From Ectobius pallidus (Eukaryota > Arthropoda > Insecta > Blattodea > Ectobiidae), in NCBI GenBank assembly GCA_964059195.1, contig CAXKWD010000011.1, positions 8,572,366 to 8,636,365 on the forward strand: a stretch of 64,000 nt of DNA, written 5' to 3'. The notes beneath the pieces were generated by a model. That model saw only the letters and a list, made by a program, of their open reading frames with translations, was not told the origin of the DNA and searched no databases. Positions 42,260 through 53,922 of this stretch are shown one piece after another; position 1 is the stretch's first letter, and the number at the start of each line of letters is the position of its first letter. The translations under genes were made by a program, and so were the position numbers.

Positions 42260-43050
42260 TCAAACGGTGGACATATACGAGATAGTTTTATACCTGTACA
42301 ATTAGTAATAAATTAATTACGGAGTAAATCTAATTTTTCATCATAAGAATTTTGTGTTCTATTATTATTAGGATTATATATTTTGCCGACACGTAATTTG
42401 AAAGACAGGAGTATGGTTCATAGCTGGAGCGTATATTGTGGTATAAAATGAAGGTTTAGACTTATTTAACAAAAATAATTAATATATTTAAAAAAAAAAA
42501 AAAAGAAAGGACCACACATTCAATGGCTAGTATAATAACACAACACATTTATACCGGATCTCAGTCTGTTGGGCATGGCGTTATAACTTGTAATTAATCT
42601 TGGGAAATATTTACTTTTCTGGCTTTAGCCTTCAAGAATCCTGGACCCGGCCCCGCAAATCGTCTGCTGCATTCGGAGGTGGATTGGACTGGTTCGTTTT
42701 TTCTTCACCCTTACGTTTTATGTGGGCTTCAGATCTGTTGATTTCGGAAGCCGTATATCATGTTTTCTCAGAAAACCTATCCTTTACCACTTTAGACTAA
42801 CAAACTTGATTGCTGTCGTGTTTGAATTGGATTATTCCATCATGAAAACCCTTCCTAGGGTAGACCATTCGATATTCCAAAAAGTGTTTACATATTGAGG
42901 CCCAGTAAATTTACCATTATATACGATGAATCGTTCAACCTCCCTATTGCTATCGTGAGAAATCCAACCACAACACGAAATATCTACCCTCACACTTCAG
43001 GCATTGGGAGTTGTCCTGAAGCCAGGAAGAAAAATTTTCATTACTGAAAA
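42260..43050. other. Non-coding DNA, no feature recognised
   Basis: A poly-A tract at 42490-42505 may be an old retroposon tail. The frame 42600-42800 has no domain. Confidence 0.4.
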
Positions 43051-43051
43051 A

Positions 43052-43235
43052 TCTTGGACCCGCCAGGAATCGAACCAGGGCCTAGCCACGTTACGAATTC
43101 CTTTATGAAGGTTGATTTATGTTTGAACATATTGTGTTCTATAATGTTATATTTTATGTTAAAATGACAACGTGGTGCGTACCTGCGTCTATCCAAAGAT
43201 CACGGTTTCAAACCCGGCCGAGGTAGATGGATTTT
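43052..43235 (-). mobile_element. Possible tRNA-derived SINE remnants
   Basis: cgccaggaatcgaaccaggg (43068-43087) is an inverted box B-like sequence, and acggtttcaaacccggccga (43201-43220) is a direct one. Their heads are degenerate. Confidence 0.45.
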
Positions 43236-43384
43236 TTCATCAGACTAATAAAAGGAACCTACGTATTAAAGAAGCTCAGATTGCTTGACGTATTTTATCA
43301 TAAATAATAAATAGTATTCTGAATAAATAGAATGAGATATATAAGCTCAGTGTTTTTATATCCCGACTATCACGAACAGGCCGG

Positions 43385-43580
43385 TCTCATCCGTGGTAGC
43401 TAAGGCATGCTGCTTTGGAGCCGCACTGAAGGAGACAGTGGGTTCGAGTCCCGCCTCGGGCATGGGTGTTTGTTTGTGATACGGAAAACAAGGTAAGCAA
43501 GCAGTAAAAGAATAACAAGACAAAAAATTCAGTGAAATTGGCCTATGGCCGGCTAAATTAAAAAAAAATTAAAAACACTC
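43385..43580 (+). mobile_element. tRNA-derived SINE (family 6)
   Basis: A well-formed tRNA-like head is visible: ccgtggtagctaaggcatgc (box A) and cagtgggttcgagtcccgcc (box B) 43 bases apart. The body is short (gatacggaaaacaaggtaag) and the copy ends with gcctatggccggctaaatta and a poly-A-rich tail. Confidence 0.8.
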
Positions 43581-44982
43581 CTGATGGTAATGTTTGTTGT
43601 AAATAATTACAAGAAAGCTATTTTAAATGGAATATAAGTACTGTATGTCCACAAATTTCAGAAGATGACTGCTTTCTATAGATAAGTCTGCTAATGGATT
43701 TGGTTAATGGAATAACATTGCTCTGACAACGCTCCAAGGAAGCCGTAGTCCTTCGTATTAACATCTCTTCTTTGACCCCTTCTTCTACCGTCTCTTTAAA
43801 ATACATTTCTTGCGTTTGGCCTAGATACTGAATTTTGAAGCCTTGTTAAAGTTATGATAGGTTATGGACTGAAGGAGGACGGAGAATTCCACTTAGCACT
43901 GCAGTACCAGCAACCCCCAAGTGTAGGTTCCGAAGAACTGGTTTGCCAATTATTCGCCTTCACCACTTTAGAGTCAATTCCACCCCATCGGTCATATACC
44001 TGATCTTCATGAGGAAATGGGAGTGGGAGGATGGGAGATTATTGTGAAATGAAAGACGGAAAACTAAAGAAAATCGGGAAAATTAGAATGCTTTGTTTCT
44101 ATGTGAATCTATAGCTTGGTCGTACGGATGGAATTAAGGACACAGACTAAGACGATCGGATTTGGGTTTTGCACCGTAGGCTACCTAAACCGGACCCGAC
44201 TTTCAGAAGAAGGGTCATACCCAATCCCTCCCAACATCAAGTCTTGTGCCAGGGTCCGGCCATAATCCCATTTGTACTCTAGCACTCGACCCGAAGTACA
44301 GTATTGCGATACTATCCTTTCGGACTGTGAACCGGCCCGACTTTTTCTAGTCAGATATAGATAGGGCAAACCCAACTTTCCCGGCCTGTGAAGGGCTCTA
44401 TCTGCAATATACCAAAATTCCTTATCAATAAAGGTGATTTTGTACAGGTAGTTACATAACTTCTAGAATTAATTCACAGTTTAACGAAGTGGATAAATCT
44501 GCGCTTACTGGTGTTTAAATTTCAGGTACAGTATTGTTTACCAGTTATGAGATAGGAAAGTGCAAAAACTGTTGTTAAGCATTCAGTTTCCCTGGCTGTG
44601 CATAGTGCATACTTATCTTGTAGACCGTCGTTGTACAGCACAAATGTAATTGAACTTAGAGAAGTTTTAACAGATCTGTAAGAGCAGACGGTAGTGAGTT
44701 TTTGTAACATGTGCAGCAATGCCGGTCTAAATTTAGTTGGACAGCCGCCATGATGTGACGTCACGAACATGCCAGATCCGGCTCTCCGAACATTTCCGAT
44801 TTCTCTCTTTTTCAGTCACCGCTTTGGGAAGTCGTGTGCTATAAAAGAAGCAGAGAGATTAAATTGTTTCCTCAAATCTCAATTTTCATTCTGCTTAGTG
44901 TTAACATGAATCTCCCAGACTCTGACTGCTATAACTTTGTGTATAAACTGAATACTAAATTATTTTATTAATATGTTGTTAT
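43581..44982. other. Non-coding DNA, no feature recognised
   Basis: Minus frames 43618-43806, 44181-44375 and 44522-44770 have no recognisable domains. The palindrome tgatgtgacgtcac at 44752-44765 includes a TGACGTCA-type core but is isolated. Confidence 0.4.
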
Positions 44983-45595
44983 TAGGGCAAGGCATTTAAT
45001 GGCCATAAAAGAGTGAAAAAAATGCATTTATGTCCTAAAAGTAGTGCAAAAATTACTCGAAATTAAAAAAAGACCAATAAATTTAGCAATTTAATATGCA
45101 TTTACTATATAAAGAACACTTATTTTGTTACTAAAAAAGTAAGTCAATGTATACTACTTGGACACCCTTAGCGGGGGGGACTCTTTCTGAACTGACATGC
45201 CCACCTAATTGCCTCTAGCAAATATGTGCCATTTAATAAGAAAGAAAAAATATTTTTTTATTGCTGCAAGGAAATCTGCTTTGGTGGCCACAACAAACCT
45301 GAATTAAAATGAACTACGAACACTTGGCGGAGATTCTCAAATAAAAACGATTTGAACATGGAAAAAGCTCCTCTCTAGCTCCACTGAAATATGACATAAA
45401 ATGCCGAAAAAGACGTAAAAATGCCAAAAATGGCCTATCTCTTGAAAATTACGAAAAATGCAAGATAAAGCAAAAAATGCAAAAACAAATTGTCCTTATT
45501 TAATCAATAATTTCATGATACACATTTGTATATATTCGAGCTATCTTTTAACCTTCAAATAAAAAAAATGCAAAATCATCAAATGCCTTTCCCTA
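44983..45595 (+). mobile_element. hAT-type MITE, 613 bp (copy 1)
   Basis: The ends tagggcaaggcatttaat and aaatgcctttcccta are inverted repeats. The flanks gttgttat (44975-44982) and gttattat (45596-45603) agree at 7 of 8. The interior is rich in aaatgcatttatg and aaaaatgcaa. A second, right-truncated copy begins at 46043. Confidence 0.85.
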
Positions 45596-45599
45596 GTTA

Positions 45600-46042
45600 T
45601 TATATTGAACATTTTCCTCGTTTTGCAGTATAAGAAGTTATAAAAGTCTGGATAACAAGCTTGTAAATTCAGTACATTGCACATCCTCTTTCATAACATT
45701 CAGTACCTATATATGGTTATAAACTTAGATTCTCCGCTTGAAAATAAGCAAGTGAGCATGGATGATGTTTATTGAAATAGAAATAAATGAGTCGTGTTAA
45801 TTGTATTATCTGTAATTGATAACAGTCCGTTTGAAAAGAGTGCAGGTTGGGAAAAAATTCGTTCACTGGTATTCGGGCCTTCTGCTTTAGCGAAATCTTG
45901 TCACACATAAGCTTGATTCTGAAAACCCGGTTCCCAGGAATCGGAAGCAACTTCTTCCATTCACTCTGTCGCGTGTCCCACACACACACAAAAACAGGGT
46001 TTGACGTAGCCAGCACGCGTGTGAAATCTTATGGCTCTTGTG
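45600..46042. other. Non-coding spacer between two MITE copies
   Basis: A minus frame at 45717-46016 reads through (VWDTRQSEWKKLLPIPGNRV and onward) without a family I recognise. A short (CA)n lies at 45979-45989. Confidence 0.4.
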
Positions 46043-46655
46043 TAGGGCAAGGCATTTAATGATGGAAAAATAGCGAACGAATGCAAAATTTAAAAAATGC
46101 ATTTATGACCTTAAAAGCAGTAAAAAAAATGACATAAAAGTGGCCAATAAATTATCCATTATTTCTTTTAATTAAACTTTTAGATATAACGAATTAATTT
46201 TAGAGAATAATTTAATGGATTCAGTGCATTAGATTCATATTACAATGTAAAACACTCCTATTTAGTTACTAACCCTGGTTGCCCTTCAAAATTCCCCTAG
46301 CAAATATGTGCCCTTTTATACGAAATAAAGAAAAATATTTAAATGAACTACAGTGATGAAATCAATTATGAAAACTTGGTGGAGTTTCTGAAACCAAAAC
46401 AAATGTCTACTATCTGAAAGAAATGTTTTGTACCTCCTAGAGGTTTTCTTGGAAATACAGTAAATTTCAAGTTGCACTTTTTTTTTATCGGGCTATCGGT
46501 TATACTGCAATCTGCTTTCTTTCCTGTGGATATTATTTCTTTATAAACTGACGGGTATAATAAACATTAAAAACAAATGATCTATAAAAGAAGAAAAATT
46601 ACATATCTCTTGAAAATGATAAATGCAAAATAATGCCAAAACAAATAGTTATGTT
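46043..46655 (+). mobile_element. hAT-type MITE (copy 2), right end missing
   Basis: It starts tagggcaaggcatttaatga and follows copy 1 through aaaaaatgcatttatgacc and agcaaatatgtgcc to tctcttgaaaatgataaatg. The closing terminal repeat is absent after about 46655. Confidence 0.75.
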
Positions 46656-46659
46656 ACAA

Positions 46660-47970
46660 GGTTTCACCAAACCAGAAGGTAAGCACGAAAATAATAATCA
46701 CATAATATGAAATAATAAAACCACCTAAATTGGGATTTAGAATTATAATGTGAAAGGATAGCCAAGAACTCGGGAAGCACTCGCGTTATAGAACAGTGAT
46801 TAGATTAGTCTTAACGGATTGTCGTTAAATCGGCACCCCCATGTATGTTGATCGATTGCAAACACATTCAATTAGTCCAGGCGAGGTTTTTTATTTCTTC
46901 CAAAAATCAAAGTGGTCACTTTCTCTTCGCGATAATTAGGAGAAAAATATTGTGAATTTATTGTATATGTTTTGGAAAACATCGGTTTATAGCATCATGA
47001 TGAAAAAGATTTTTTTTCGATTTAAGGTATCAAAAATGAAAACATTTAAAATTCGAAAAATCGCACGAGATAGAGCTTAAAAAGGTGATGAAATGTATCT
47101 TACACTTTGTGTTTTAATATATAGCATTAAGGATTATGTCTGTCTCTCAATATTTCTGTAACTCAGTGTATGTTTTCTAATTTTTACTATTTTCTATTAT
47201 TTTACAGGTGAGTTCTGTGAATCAGTGCAAGAGAAACTGTAAGTACAGCACAGTGTACTTCCATAGGGGATCTATATAAGTAAACTTGACTCATCGCCAT
47301 TCATTCCTTCATTAATTCCTTCATTCATTCCTTCCCAGTTCTGTTCATTAATGTAATCATTCAGTCATCAGTCCATTTATTCGTTCAGCATACCAGTCAC
47401 AACAATGAGAATTCACTATTTATTATTTTATTCACATTAATGATGGCTATATTTTAACTTCATCAGTTATTAGCCGGAGGTATACCTACATTCAGAATAT
47501 TTGGAGTAATAAATATCTTAGTTTAAGTTTAAAGTTCTCTTAACAACATGTAAAATGAAATTGATAATTCATAAAATTATTTTTTAAGTCCGAGCAAGTT
47601 TTTATATGACAGTTTAATAAAGCAAAATATTAAAAATAATATGAGGCAAACAGTTACACAAAAGGAAATAATTAATAATTTACAGGAAATGCTTGTAAAC
47701 GAACGTCATTTGTATTCAATATACGAAGTAACTATAATTTGTAAAAATATATATTATAATTATAACATTTCATAATTAAACTTAATATCTAATTCACTTG
47801 GCGATTAAAGCATTTTTGGAACGGAGCCCTGTTGCGCCGTAGTAGATTGGACCTTAGTGTGGTTACAGGCGTCTTGGAACGGAATGCCAATTCTTTGGAA
47901 TTCTGTATGATATGTTAGCCACACTTTTTTATGTAACTGAAAAGGTAAGTCGCTCTTGAATTAAAATTCA
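46660..47970. other. Non-coding DNA with short simple repeats
   Basis: A worn (ATTC/CTTC)n tract lies at 47300-47340. No domain-bearing frame. Confidence 0.4.
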
Positions 47971-47974
47971 AAGC

Positions 47975-48200
47975 TACTATTTTGAATTGAAGACATGCCC
48001 GCAAAAACGGGCTAACCCACATTTTTGTAAGGTGGAGACAAAAGTGTTTCATGAATGAATGAGGCTGGAAAAATTGTAAACACATATTGAATCAATTTTT
48101 TCTTTATTGAAGTCTAGAAAAAAACAGATAGCGGCAAAACCCGAAAAAAAATGTGAGTTAGCCTGTTTTGTGGGCATGCCTTCAATTGTTAATTGAAGTG
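47975..48200. repeat. Inverted repeat, ~45-bp arms
   Basis: gaagacatgcccgcaaaaac then gggctaacccacattttt (about 47988-48027) is matched inverted by aaaaatgtgagttagcctgt and tgtgggcatgccttcaattg (about 48146-48190). The arms differ at a few sites and the centre is about 115 bp. The structure is MITE-like. I could not define a target duplication. Confidence 0.75.
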
Positions 48201-48960
48201 TTTCCAAATATTTGCAGCGCATCAAAGTTTTGTTGTAGCTAAAGGTAAATATATTTTGTAAATTAACCAATCGGTAAGTGTTAATCATAATTTATTATGA
48301 GTATGATAACTGTACAATTATTGTCCTAACTTTCGCGAACACGTGGTTGAAAAATCAGTGTGAATAGGATACAGTAAGTTTGAGAAGTGAGGAGCCCAGA
48401 TCTGTCTATATTCCAGCTGGCAGTCCAAAGTAATATTTGTACACTCAACTTCCTTCCAGGCACACTGTCATATTTTGCTTGTTTAGGACTTACATAGAAA
48501 CCAATAGCATAGTAAAATATCTGCTGAAAGCTTAAAATTTCTACTTCTTGACATTCTTGCATGGACAGAAGCCTTCTTGTGGGTAGGGGAGAAATGCCGC
48601 CTGCATTTGAAGATTAACAGATATGTCTATTACCGGTTACTACTTACAGGGTGGAGAATTCCTATTTGATTAAGTTAGTGCTAAAAGGGGGAGGAGTTAC
48701 ACAGAAAACCCTGATCTTATCCTCATTTTATAACCCCACTTTTTTATGTAGATAATTATGAAGGGTTGATCGACCATTGAAGGGTATCATTTCATCCACA
48801 GAACGAATATCCTCTGCACCCTCTCTCTGTATATACGTTACATACATACAGGTGCAACAAAAATGTTGGCGGAAACTTTGGAGAAACATTCCTTGCATAT
48901 AGAGGGTGAAATTGTTTATGAACATGGATTCAGAAAATGTCTTTATTTCCTTGATTAGAG
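48200..48960. other. Non-coding DNA, no feature recognised
   Basis: Frames on the minus strand at 48049-48288 and 48326-48562 lack recognisable motifs. Confidence 0.35.
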
Positions 48961-48989
48961 CCCTTTTTCTAAAACTCTGGGCTAGCATT

Positions 48990-49425
48990 GTTGGTGAATG
49001 TTTCGTCGTACCGTATGCGCTGGCACATCGTCTTAATGGACGAACGTTCAGAGCTTTCTTTTGAAAAATACCTGTTCTGTTGGAACAAGTCATTACAAAT
49101 ACGACGAGACATGTACTTCATGCACGATGGAGCTCCTGCACATTTCAGCCTCTCTATTCCTCAGTTTCTGAATAGACGGTTCCGTGATAAAGGGATACGA
49201 AAAGGTAGACCAATTGCTTGGCCTCCACGCTCGCCTGACCTGAATCCACTAGATTTTTATTTGTGGGAACATTTAAAACTTTTGAATGCAACACTGGTAC
49301 AGATGTAGAGTCGCCGTGCTTTTATTCTGCAAGGCTGCCAGATAATACGAAATATTCCGAAGAGACATCAGCTCATCAGGGAGTCCATGCGACGGCGGGT
49401 TGACGAATGTATCCGTGCTTAAAGG
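48990..49425 (+). pseudogene. mariner/IS630-type transposase, C-terminal half
   Basis: 49051-49308 reads LQIRRDMYFMHDGAPAHFSL, which carries the second catalytic aspartate (HDGAPAH). It continues WPPRSPDLNPLDFYLWEHLK, which carries the third position (aspartate in PPRSPDLNPLD). These are the two hallmark boxes of Tc1/mariner DDE/D transposases. The sub-type is the WPPRSPDL-type common in insects and differs from the mariner copies at 9.4 and 17.5 kb. After a frameshift at about 49300 the C-terminus continues to RESMRRRVDECIRA and a stop at about 49420. The N-terminus, including the first aspartate, is not recognisable. Confidence 0.85.
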
Positions 49426-49554
49426 ACATTGTGAACCTTTTAGATAGATGTTCTGTTACCCACAGTTCTGTTTTCGAGTTCCATTTCATGTGATCTTCTG
49501 TTTTCCACAGTTCTATATTCGGTTATTCTAAGTGGTGTAGGTGTAGAGAAAGGG

Positions 49555-49690
49555 CTCTAAAAGCGCCGTGGTAGTCGGCATGCGGACCACAAGATGCCAA
49601 TCCTGTAATATGCCTATAGTAGATGACGCAGCGGTCAAATGGTAGGCCATGTCCCGCAAGTGATGTAGCGCTGTAGATGTGGAGTAGTAC
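49555..49690 (+). mobile_element. SINE family-4 tail fragment
   Basis: tagtcggcatgcggaccaca and tatagtagatgacgcagcgg align with 11.45-11.54 kb. The head is missing. The minus ORF over it is incidental. Confidence 0.6.
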
Positions 49691-50214
49691 ATATATTGCA
49701 CCGAACGTTAGTGGAAGTGTTGTGGAAAACTGTGTTATTTTGCCATGACAGGATTCTGTTTGTGATGATACCAACTGTTGAGAATCACATGACGGGTGTT
49801 CCCTATTCGCCATCCATTTCTTGAGTTATATACAGTATTGTAAAAGCGCATGACGCGCCAGTATTGTTGGTTGCATCTTACTGGGGTTTTATGAATTATT
49901 TATTGTATTCGGGTATGAGTTGTGGCTCATTATGTAGTGGTGTTCAGATTAGGATGTGATGATCTTTGAAGGGAATAATGAAAATTCTTTCATAGAGTTA
50001 AATTAATGTTATACTGAAGACAATGCAAATATTTTGTTACGCGATAAAAATTAACGGTAGGGTTTACAGTGTTAAGAAAACTTTAGTTATAACGAGAGAG
50101 GATTGGGAATTTTGTTGAACATTGTATCTAAATAATGTAGCATCAGGTTTTGATGAAACGATTTTATTTCATTAGTGCTGTAATACGTAGGCCTACTGCT
50201 GCCGGTCCATGATT

Positions 50215-50290
50215 GCTACAGTCGGGAACGGGATTCGAACTCTGAAATTCTTTGTTTGAAAACAGCCGCCCTAACCATTCGTACACAGAA
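50215..50290 (-). mobile_element. Possible tRNA-like SINE head
   Basis: gaacgggattcgaactctga is an inverted box B-like sequence, and gccctaaccattcgtacac an inverted box A-like one. Single copy in the window, weak. Confidence 0.4.
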
Positions 50291-50388
50291 TACAGCTGAA
50301 TGCATGTAGGTCATAGCAGCCACCTAACAGATAATCTCCAGATTTCTTATTCGTAACTAATGGAATGTGTTATTGTTATTATAATTAT

Positions 50389-51103
50389 CAGGGCCCGGAT
50401 TCTGATGACCTAAAATTGTTTGAAAAATGACCTATAAAATAACCCTAAATTTTGAAGAAAGTGTCTCGATAATTATAAGAATGACCTAAAAACTGATTTC
50501 ATTTATAAAAATGATTACTGTACACACAAAGTTATAGACCAATTTATACCAAATTGTAAAAACTGTAAATGCAGAAAGGATATTGTAGGTCTAAAAACCT
50601 TGTTCTTTGTTCTTTGTTCTTGATTGGAGCATCTGAGAAGAAAAGTAAGAAATTTTTTTAATGTAGTTCCTACAAAAATGTGGCATTATAGTATCCTAGT
50701 AACTTATGTAAATATTATCGTATGGGGAAAAAAAAAAACATGTAAACCCTTTTGATTTTCGTTTTCGACATGTCCACACTTCAGCACCGAGTGTGTCCTT
50801 CTTGCATTAAACAAACAACACTTCAAAGACAGCACCGACAATGATAGCTAGACGACAAAAAAGTTAATATATTCAATGTAAATGCATGAAAATGTCTAAA
50901 TGAAAATGAGACGAAAATGACAAAATAATAACGTAAAATTGAAATAAATGCCCTAAAATTATAAAACAGTATAAAATGACAAAAAATTATCTAATAAAAA
51001 TGAATTTCTATAATCTAGAGGTCATGATTAGGATTTTCTACAAGTTGGCAGTGTCTGTGCAACATCAATAAAAAGATGACAAGCCATCAGAATCCGGGCC
51101 CTG
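50389..51103. mobile_element. hAT-type MITE, 715 bp
   Basis: The ends cagggcccggattctgatg and catcagaatccgggccctg are perfect 19-bp inverted repeats. The flanks ataattat (50381-50388) and gtaattat (51104-51111) agree at 7 of 8. The interior has many 'atgacctaaaa' and 'aaaatga' words like those of the 44.98-kb family. No transposase frame. Confidence 0.92.
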
Positions 51104-51279
51104 GTAATTATATTATTGTTGGTTTTGTTGTACTGTACGACGGGATACATACAATGTTAAATTAATATTCATAGATTTTATAAACAATAAGTATAATAGT
51201 ACGGCATAAGAATGAAACATTTAATAATAAAACATATTGTATGTCAGATCTCTGTAACGATCAAGACTCAACCAAATTC

Positions 51280-51520
51280 TGTCTGCCTCGGTGGAGCAGT
51301 TAGTATCGCGCTGGCTTTCTGTGCCCAAAATTTCGGGTTCGATCCCGGCCCAGGTCGAGTTGTCGATGCGTAAATGTGACAGGCCCATGTCAGTAGATTT
51401 ACTGGCATGTAAAAGATCTCCTGTGGGACAGAATTCCGGCACACCGGCGACGGTCACAGGCGTAAGTTGCAGTACATCCCCTTCGTTAAATAACCATATA
51501 CCAACCAATAAACCAAATAC
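51280..51520 (+). mobile_element. tRNA-derived SINE (family 7)
   Basis: Box A is within ctcggtggagcagttagtat and box B is cgggttcgatcccggcccag (51334-51353). The body includes tgtgacaggcccatgtcagt and ggcgacggtcacaggcgtaa. It ends in an accaataaacc-rich tail. Frames on both strands here are incidental. Confidence 0.8.
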
Positions 51521-51869
51521 ACTTGCCTCGTATCTGTTGACAGTGTTAGCAATACCAGAAAGCTTTTAAGTAATAGAAGTAAAACGGGAGCAATTAGTCC
51601 TACTCCAATGATATAAAACTAGGGTTTTTTTTTTTTTTACCAACCGTGATGTTTTCGTGTGGTTTGCCTCTATAGTCTATCCGAACAAAGTGGGCGGCGA
51701 TTCGGAAACGTCCGCTATATAAAATTCAGACTAACGCCACAGGTCGAATGCCCGTGAGACACGCGAGTAAAAACCTCGAGAATAAAATTGGCTTTGACAA
51801 TTTAATGAATCTAGGGATGATCTGCGTGAGTTGCCGAGACTTCAGTATCCTCGGTGACTATCTTGTTCG

Positions 51870-52203
51870 CAGGGCCGTAGCAAGGTCCTTCTGCGCCCTT
51901 GGCGAGTTTGACAAATCTGCGCCCTCCAATTTCTGTAAAATTGTTTATTATTTTAATATAGAAACACTGTTATTATCAAAGAAAACATAAACCTCAATTT
52001 GAAAATGAACTAAGTGTTGTACTTTCAAGGTACTAAAACCTTATTTTCAGACGATTGAACTACTTAAAAAATAATTAAATCATAAAATCTAGAATTTTTA
52101 TTGCTTGATAAATTGCACCAGTCTAAAAAAAGGTGGTATTTTCCATGGTTAATTTTGCGCCCTTGGCGGGGGCACATCTCGCCACCGCCTAGCTACGGCC
52201 CTG
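51870..52203. mobile_element. hAT-type MITE, 334 bp, perfect 8-bp TSD (copy 2)
   Basis: Same family as 18749-19130: ends cagggccgtagcaaggtcc and ctagctacggccctg, body gtactttcaaggtacta. Target duplication cttgttcg at 51862-51869 and 52204-52211. Copy 1 has about 45 extra bases, including a poly-T. Confidence 0.95.
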
Positions 52204-52635
52204 CTTGTTCGTTACGGGAGAACATTTCGTTATTCGAACCCAAACGATATGTAAGAGGCTTTTTGTAGGAAAGATGCTAATTTTGAGCGCAATGTGTTTC
52301 TAGGTCAAGGCCAAGTCCACTTTCTTCTTAGGTGGCACGTTCGTTTCAAGTGAAAAGTGAAAAGTGAGCTGGCGTTACGTGAAGTCAGATGAGCCATGAC
52401 CCCACAGTAGGCCAATGCGAGGGTGGCAAGCGAAGAAGTAATGTGTTCTCCACATCCTGATCTCTTTCGGTTTAGATTGAGCTGCTTGTGTCAAAATTAT
52501 AAACCACTCATGTGAACTCTATAAATTTTAGAGCAATAATAAGAAGAAAGTAAATCACGAGAAAGTCTCTGAGAAATTCGAAAGAAGAGAATAGTAAACA
52601 TTTTATCTTATTCATAAATAGACTGTCCCGGCCGC

Positions 52636-52870
52636 GATGGGTTTTTTCAGGACGTAAAAATCCAGGGCACGGAGTCCTCCGGGAGGGACTTTAAGCTGGG
52701 GGGCCTGTGTCGTAGATTTACGGCACGTAAAAGAACTCCAAGCCTAAATTAGAGCCTCCGGACAAAATTTCTCGGCCCTTTCACGTCCAAGTAATGCCTT
52801 AGGAAAATAAGCGTAACAGAATTCATATAGGTAACAGAAACCTCCTTTGCCCCAACATAGGGGCTACATA
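52636..52870 (-). repeat. Dispersed repeat (family 3), copy 2
   Basis: Inverted relative to 10710-10998: ccgggagggactttaagctg, cgtagatttacggcacgtaa and ctttcacgtccaagtaatgc. The 5' part is shorter because of a deletion. Confidence 0.7.
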
Positions 52871-53004
52871 TAGGTAAATAAAAAACATTAATAGGCTGTA
52901 GACTTGTTATGAGTATAATATAAAGGCTGTAATATACTTAAAGGGCGATTTTATCGAAGTATTTTACAAGTCACAACCTATACTTACTGAGAATATTATA
53001 GGAG

Positions 53005-53245
53005 AAACATTTCTCTGACACTGGGACTAGAACCCAGGAATTTCCGCTATCCATGCCGCCGCTCTACCAATTGAGCTAGTCAAGAGTTCGCTTTACAGCA
53101 CCAGATGAAAGCTCTTCCCTATTGCTAATTGCCCTTAATGGTTTACCTCACTGACAGACAAGTTATGTCATATGCACCACTGTGGGGCACATAAATTATT
53201 GATTTTTGTGACCGGGGCTTCAACGTTATTGTAACAGTAACGTTC
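53005..53245 (-). mobile_element. tRNA-derived SINE (family 1)
   Basis: Inverted box B at 53021-53042 (actgggactagaacccagga) and inverted box A at 53066-53085 (ctaccaattgagctagtcaa). The flanking segment tgtgaccggggcttcaacgt recurs in the other family-1 copies. Confidence 0.75.
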
Positions 53246-53304
53246 AAGATGGATATATACATTCATGAACGACAGACTGTTGTCGTTGTTGGACATTTCA
53301 TGAG

Positions 53305-53485
53305 ATTATTACTGGAGAAAAATTCTTCTGACACTGGGACTCCAACCCAGGACCTTCGTCTATTCGTGCTGTCACTCTACCAACTGAGCTAGCCAGAGTT
53401 CGCTTCACAACATCAGATGGAACCTCTCTCCCATCACTAATCCCTAATTAGTGTGCCTCACAGTACTGCATGTCCATGTGTAATT
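53305..53485 (-). mobile_element. tRNA-derived SINE (family 1), second adjacent copy
   Basis: The head is at 53335-53400 (inverted), with aacccaggaccttcgtctat and ctaccaactgagctagccag. taattagtgtgcctcacagt follows. It is arranged in the same orientation as the copy 300 bp to the left. Confidence 0.75.
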
Positions 53486-53657
53486 ATTAGGGCCCAGATA
53501 CTTCGGTTTTAAACTATTTTGTTCCTTGCTAGCTAACTGTGATGTTTTAACATAATTTTCCGTTTCATAGTAATGGTAGTCACGTAGTCCAATCTCATAA
53601 AACCTAAAAATGGCTAAATAAGACGTTAAAAAATAAAATTGGCTAAAACTGCTTTTC

Positions 53658-53922
53658 AATTCCGGGGTGCACGGGCAAAGAGAGTTAAGTCCACTTTCTT
53701 GTTACTGAGAATTAGAGTGACTTAACACACTATACCAGCCCAACATAGCTTTAGAGATGGATAAACCCATGAGGCACACATCCATAACTACAGTACAATT
53801 TTGATTATGACTTACTGAACTTAACACAAATGTAGAGAACATTTTTATCTATAACTCTATGGACATATCTCAATTTTTTAGGATGGTGGACTTAACTCCC
53901 TTTGCCCGCGCACCCCGGAATT
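53658..53922. mobile_element. MITE with ~38-bp terminal inverted repeats
   Basis: aattccggggtgcacgggca and the next 18 bases are matched inverted at 53885-53922 with about three mismatches. The interior is about 190 bp and non-coding. The target duplication cannot be fixed. An AT-rich 2-4-bp target is likely. Confidence 0.8.

Noticed and set aside
43385..43460. Apparent tRNA gene on the plus strand
   Set aside because: tRNA-like boxes are followed by a SINE body and an A-rich tail, and the anticodon stem is not convincingly paired.
44752..44765. CRE-like palindrome tgacgtca as a promoter element
   Set aside because: It is an isolated 8-base match with no core promoter or gene downstream.
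45717..46102. Minus-strand frames with WKKLLPIPGN-like residues as a host exon
   Set aside because: No recognisable family or splice context. They lie between two MITE copies. A database search would be needed to reopen this.
49523..49813. 96-codon minus-strand frame
   Set aside because: It overlaps a SINE tail and has no domain.
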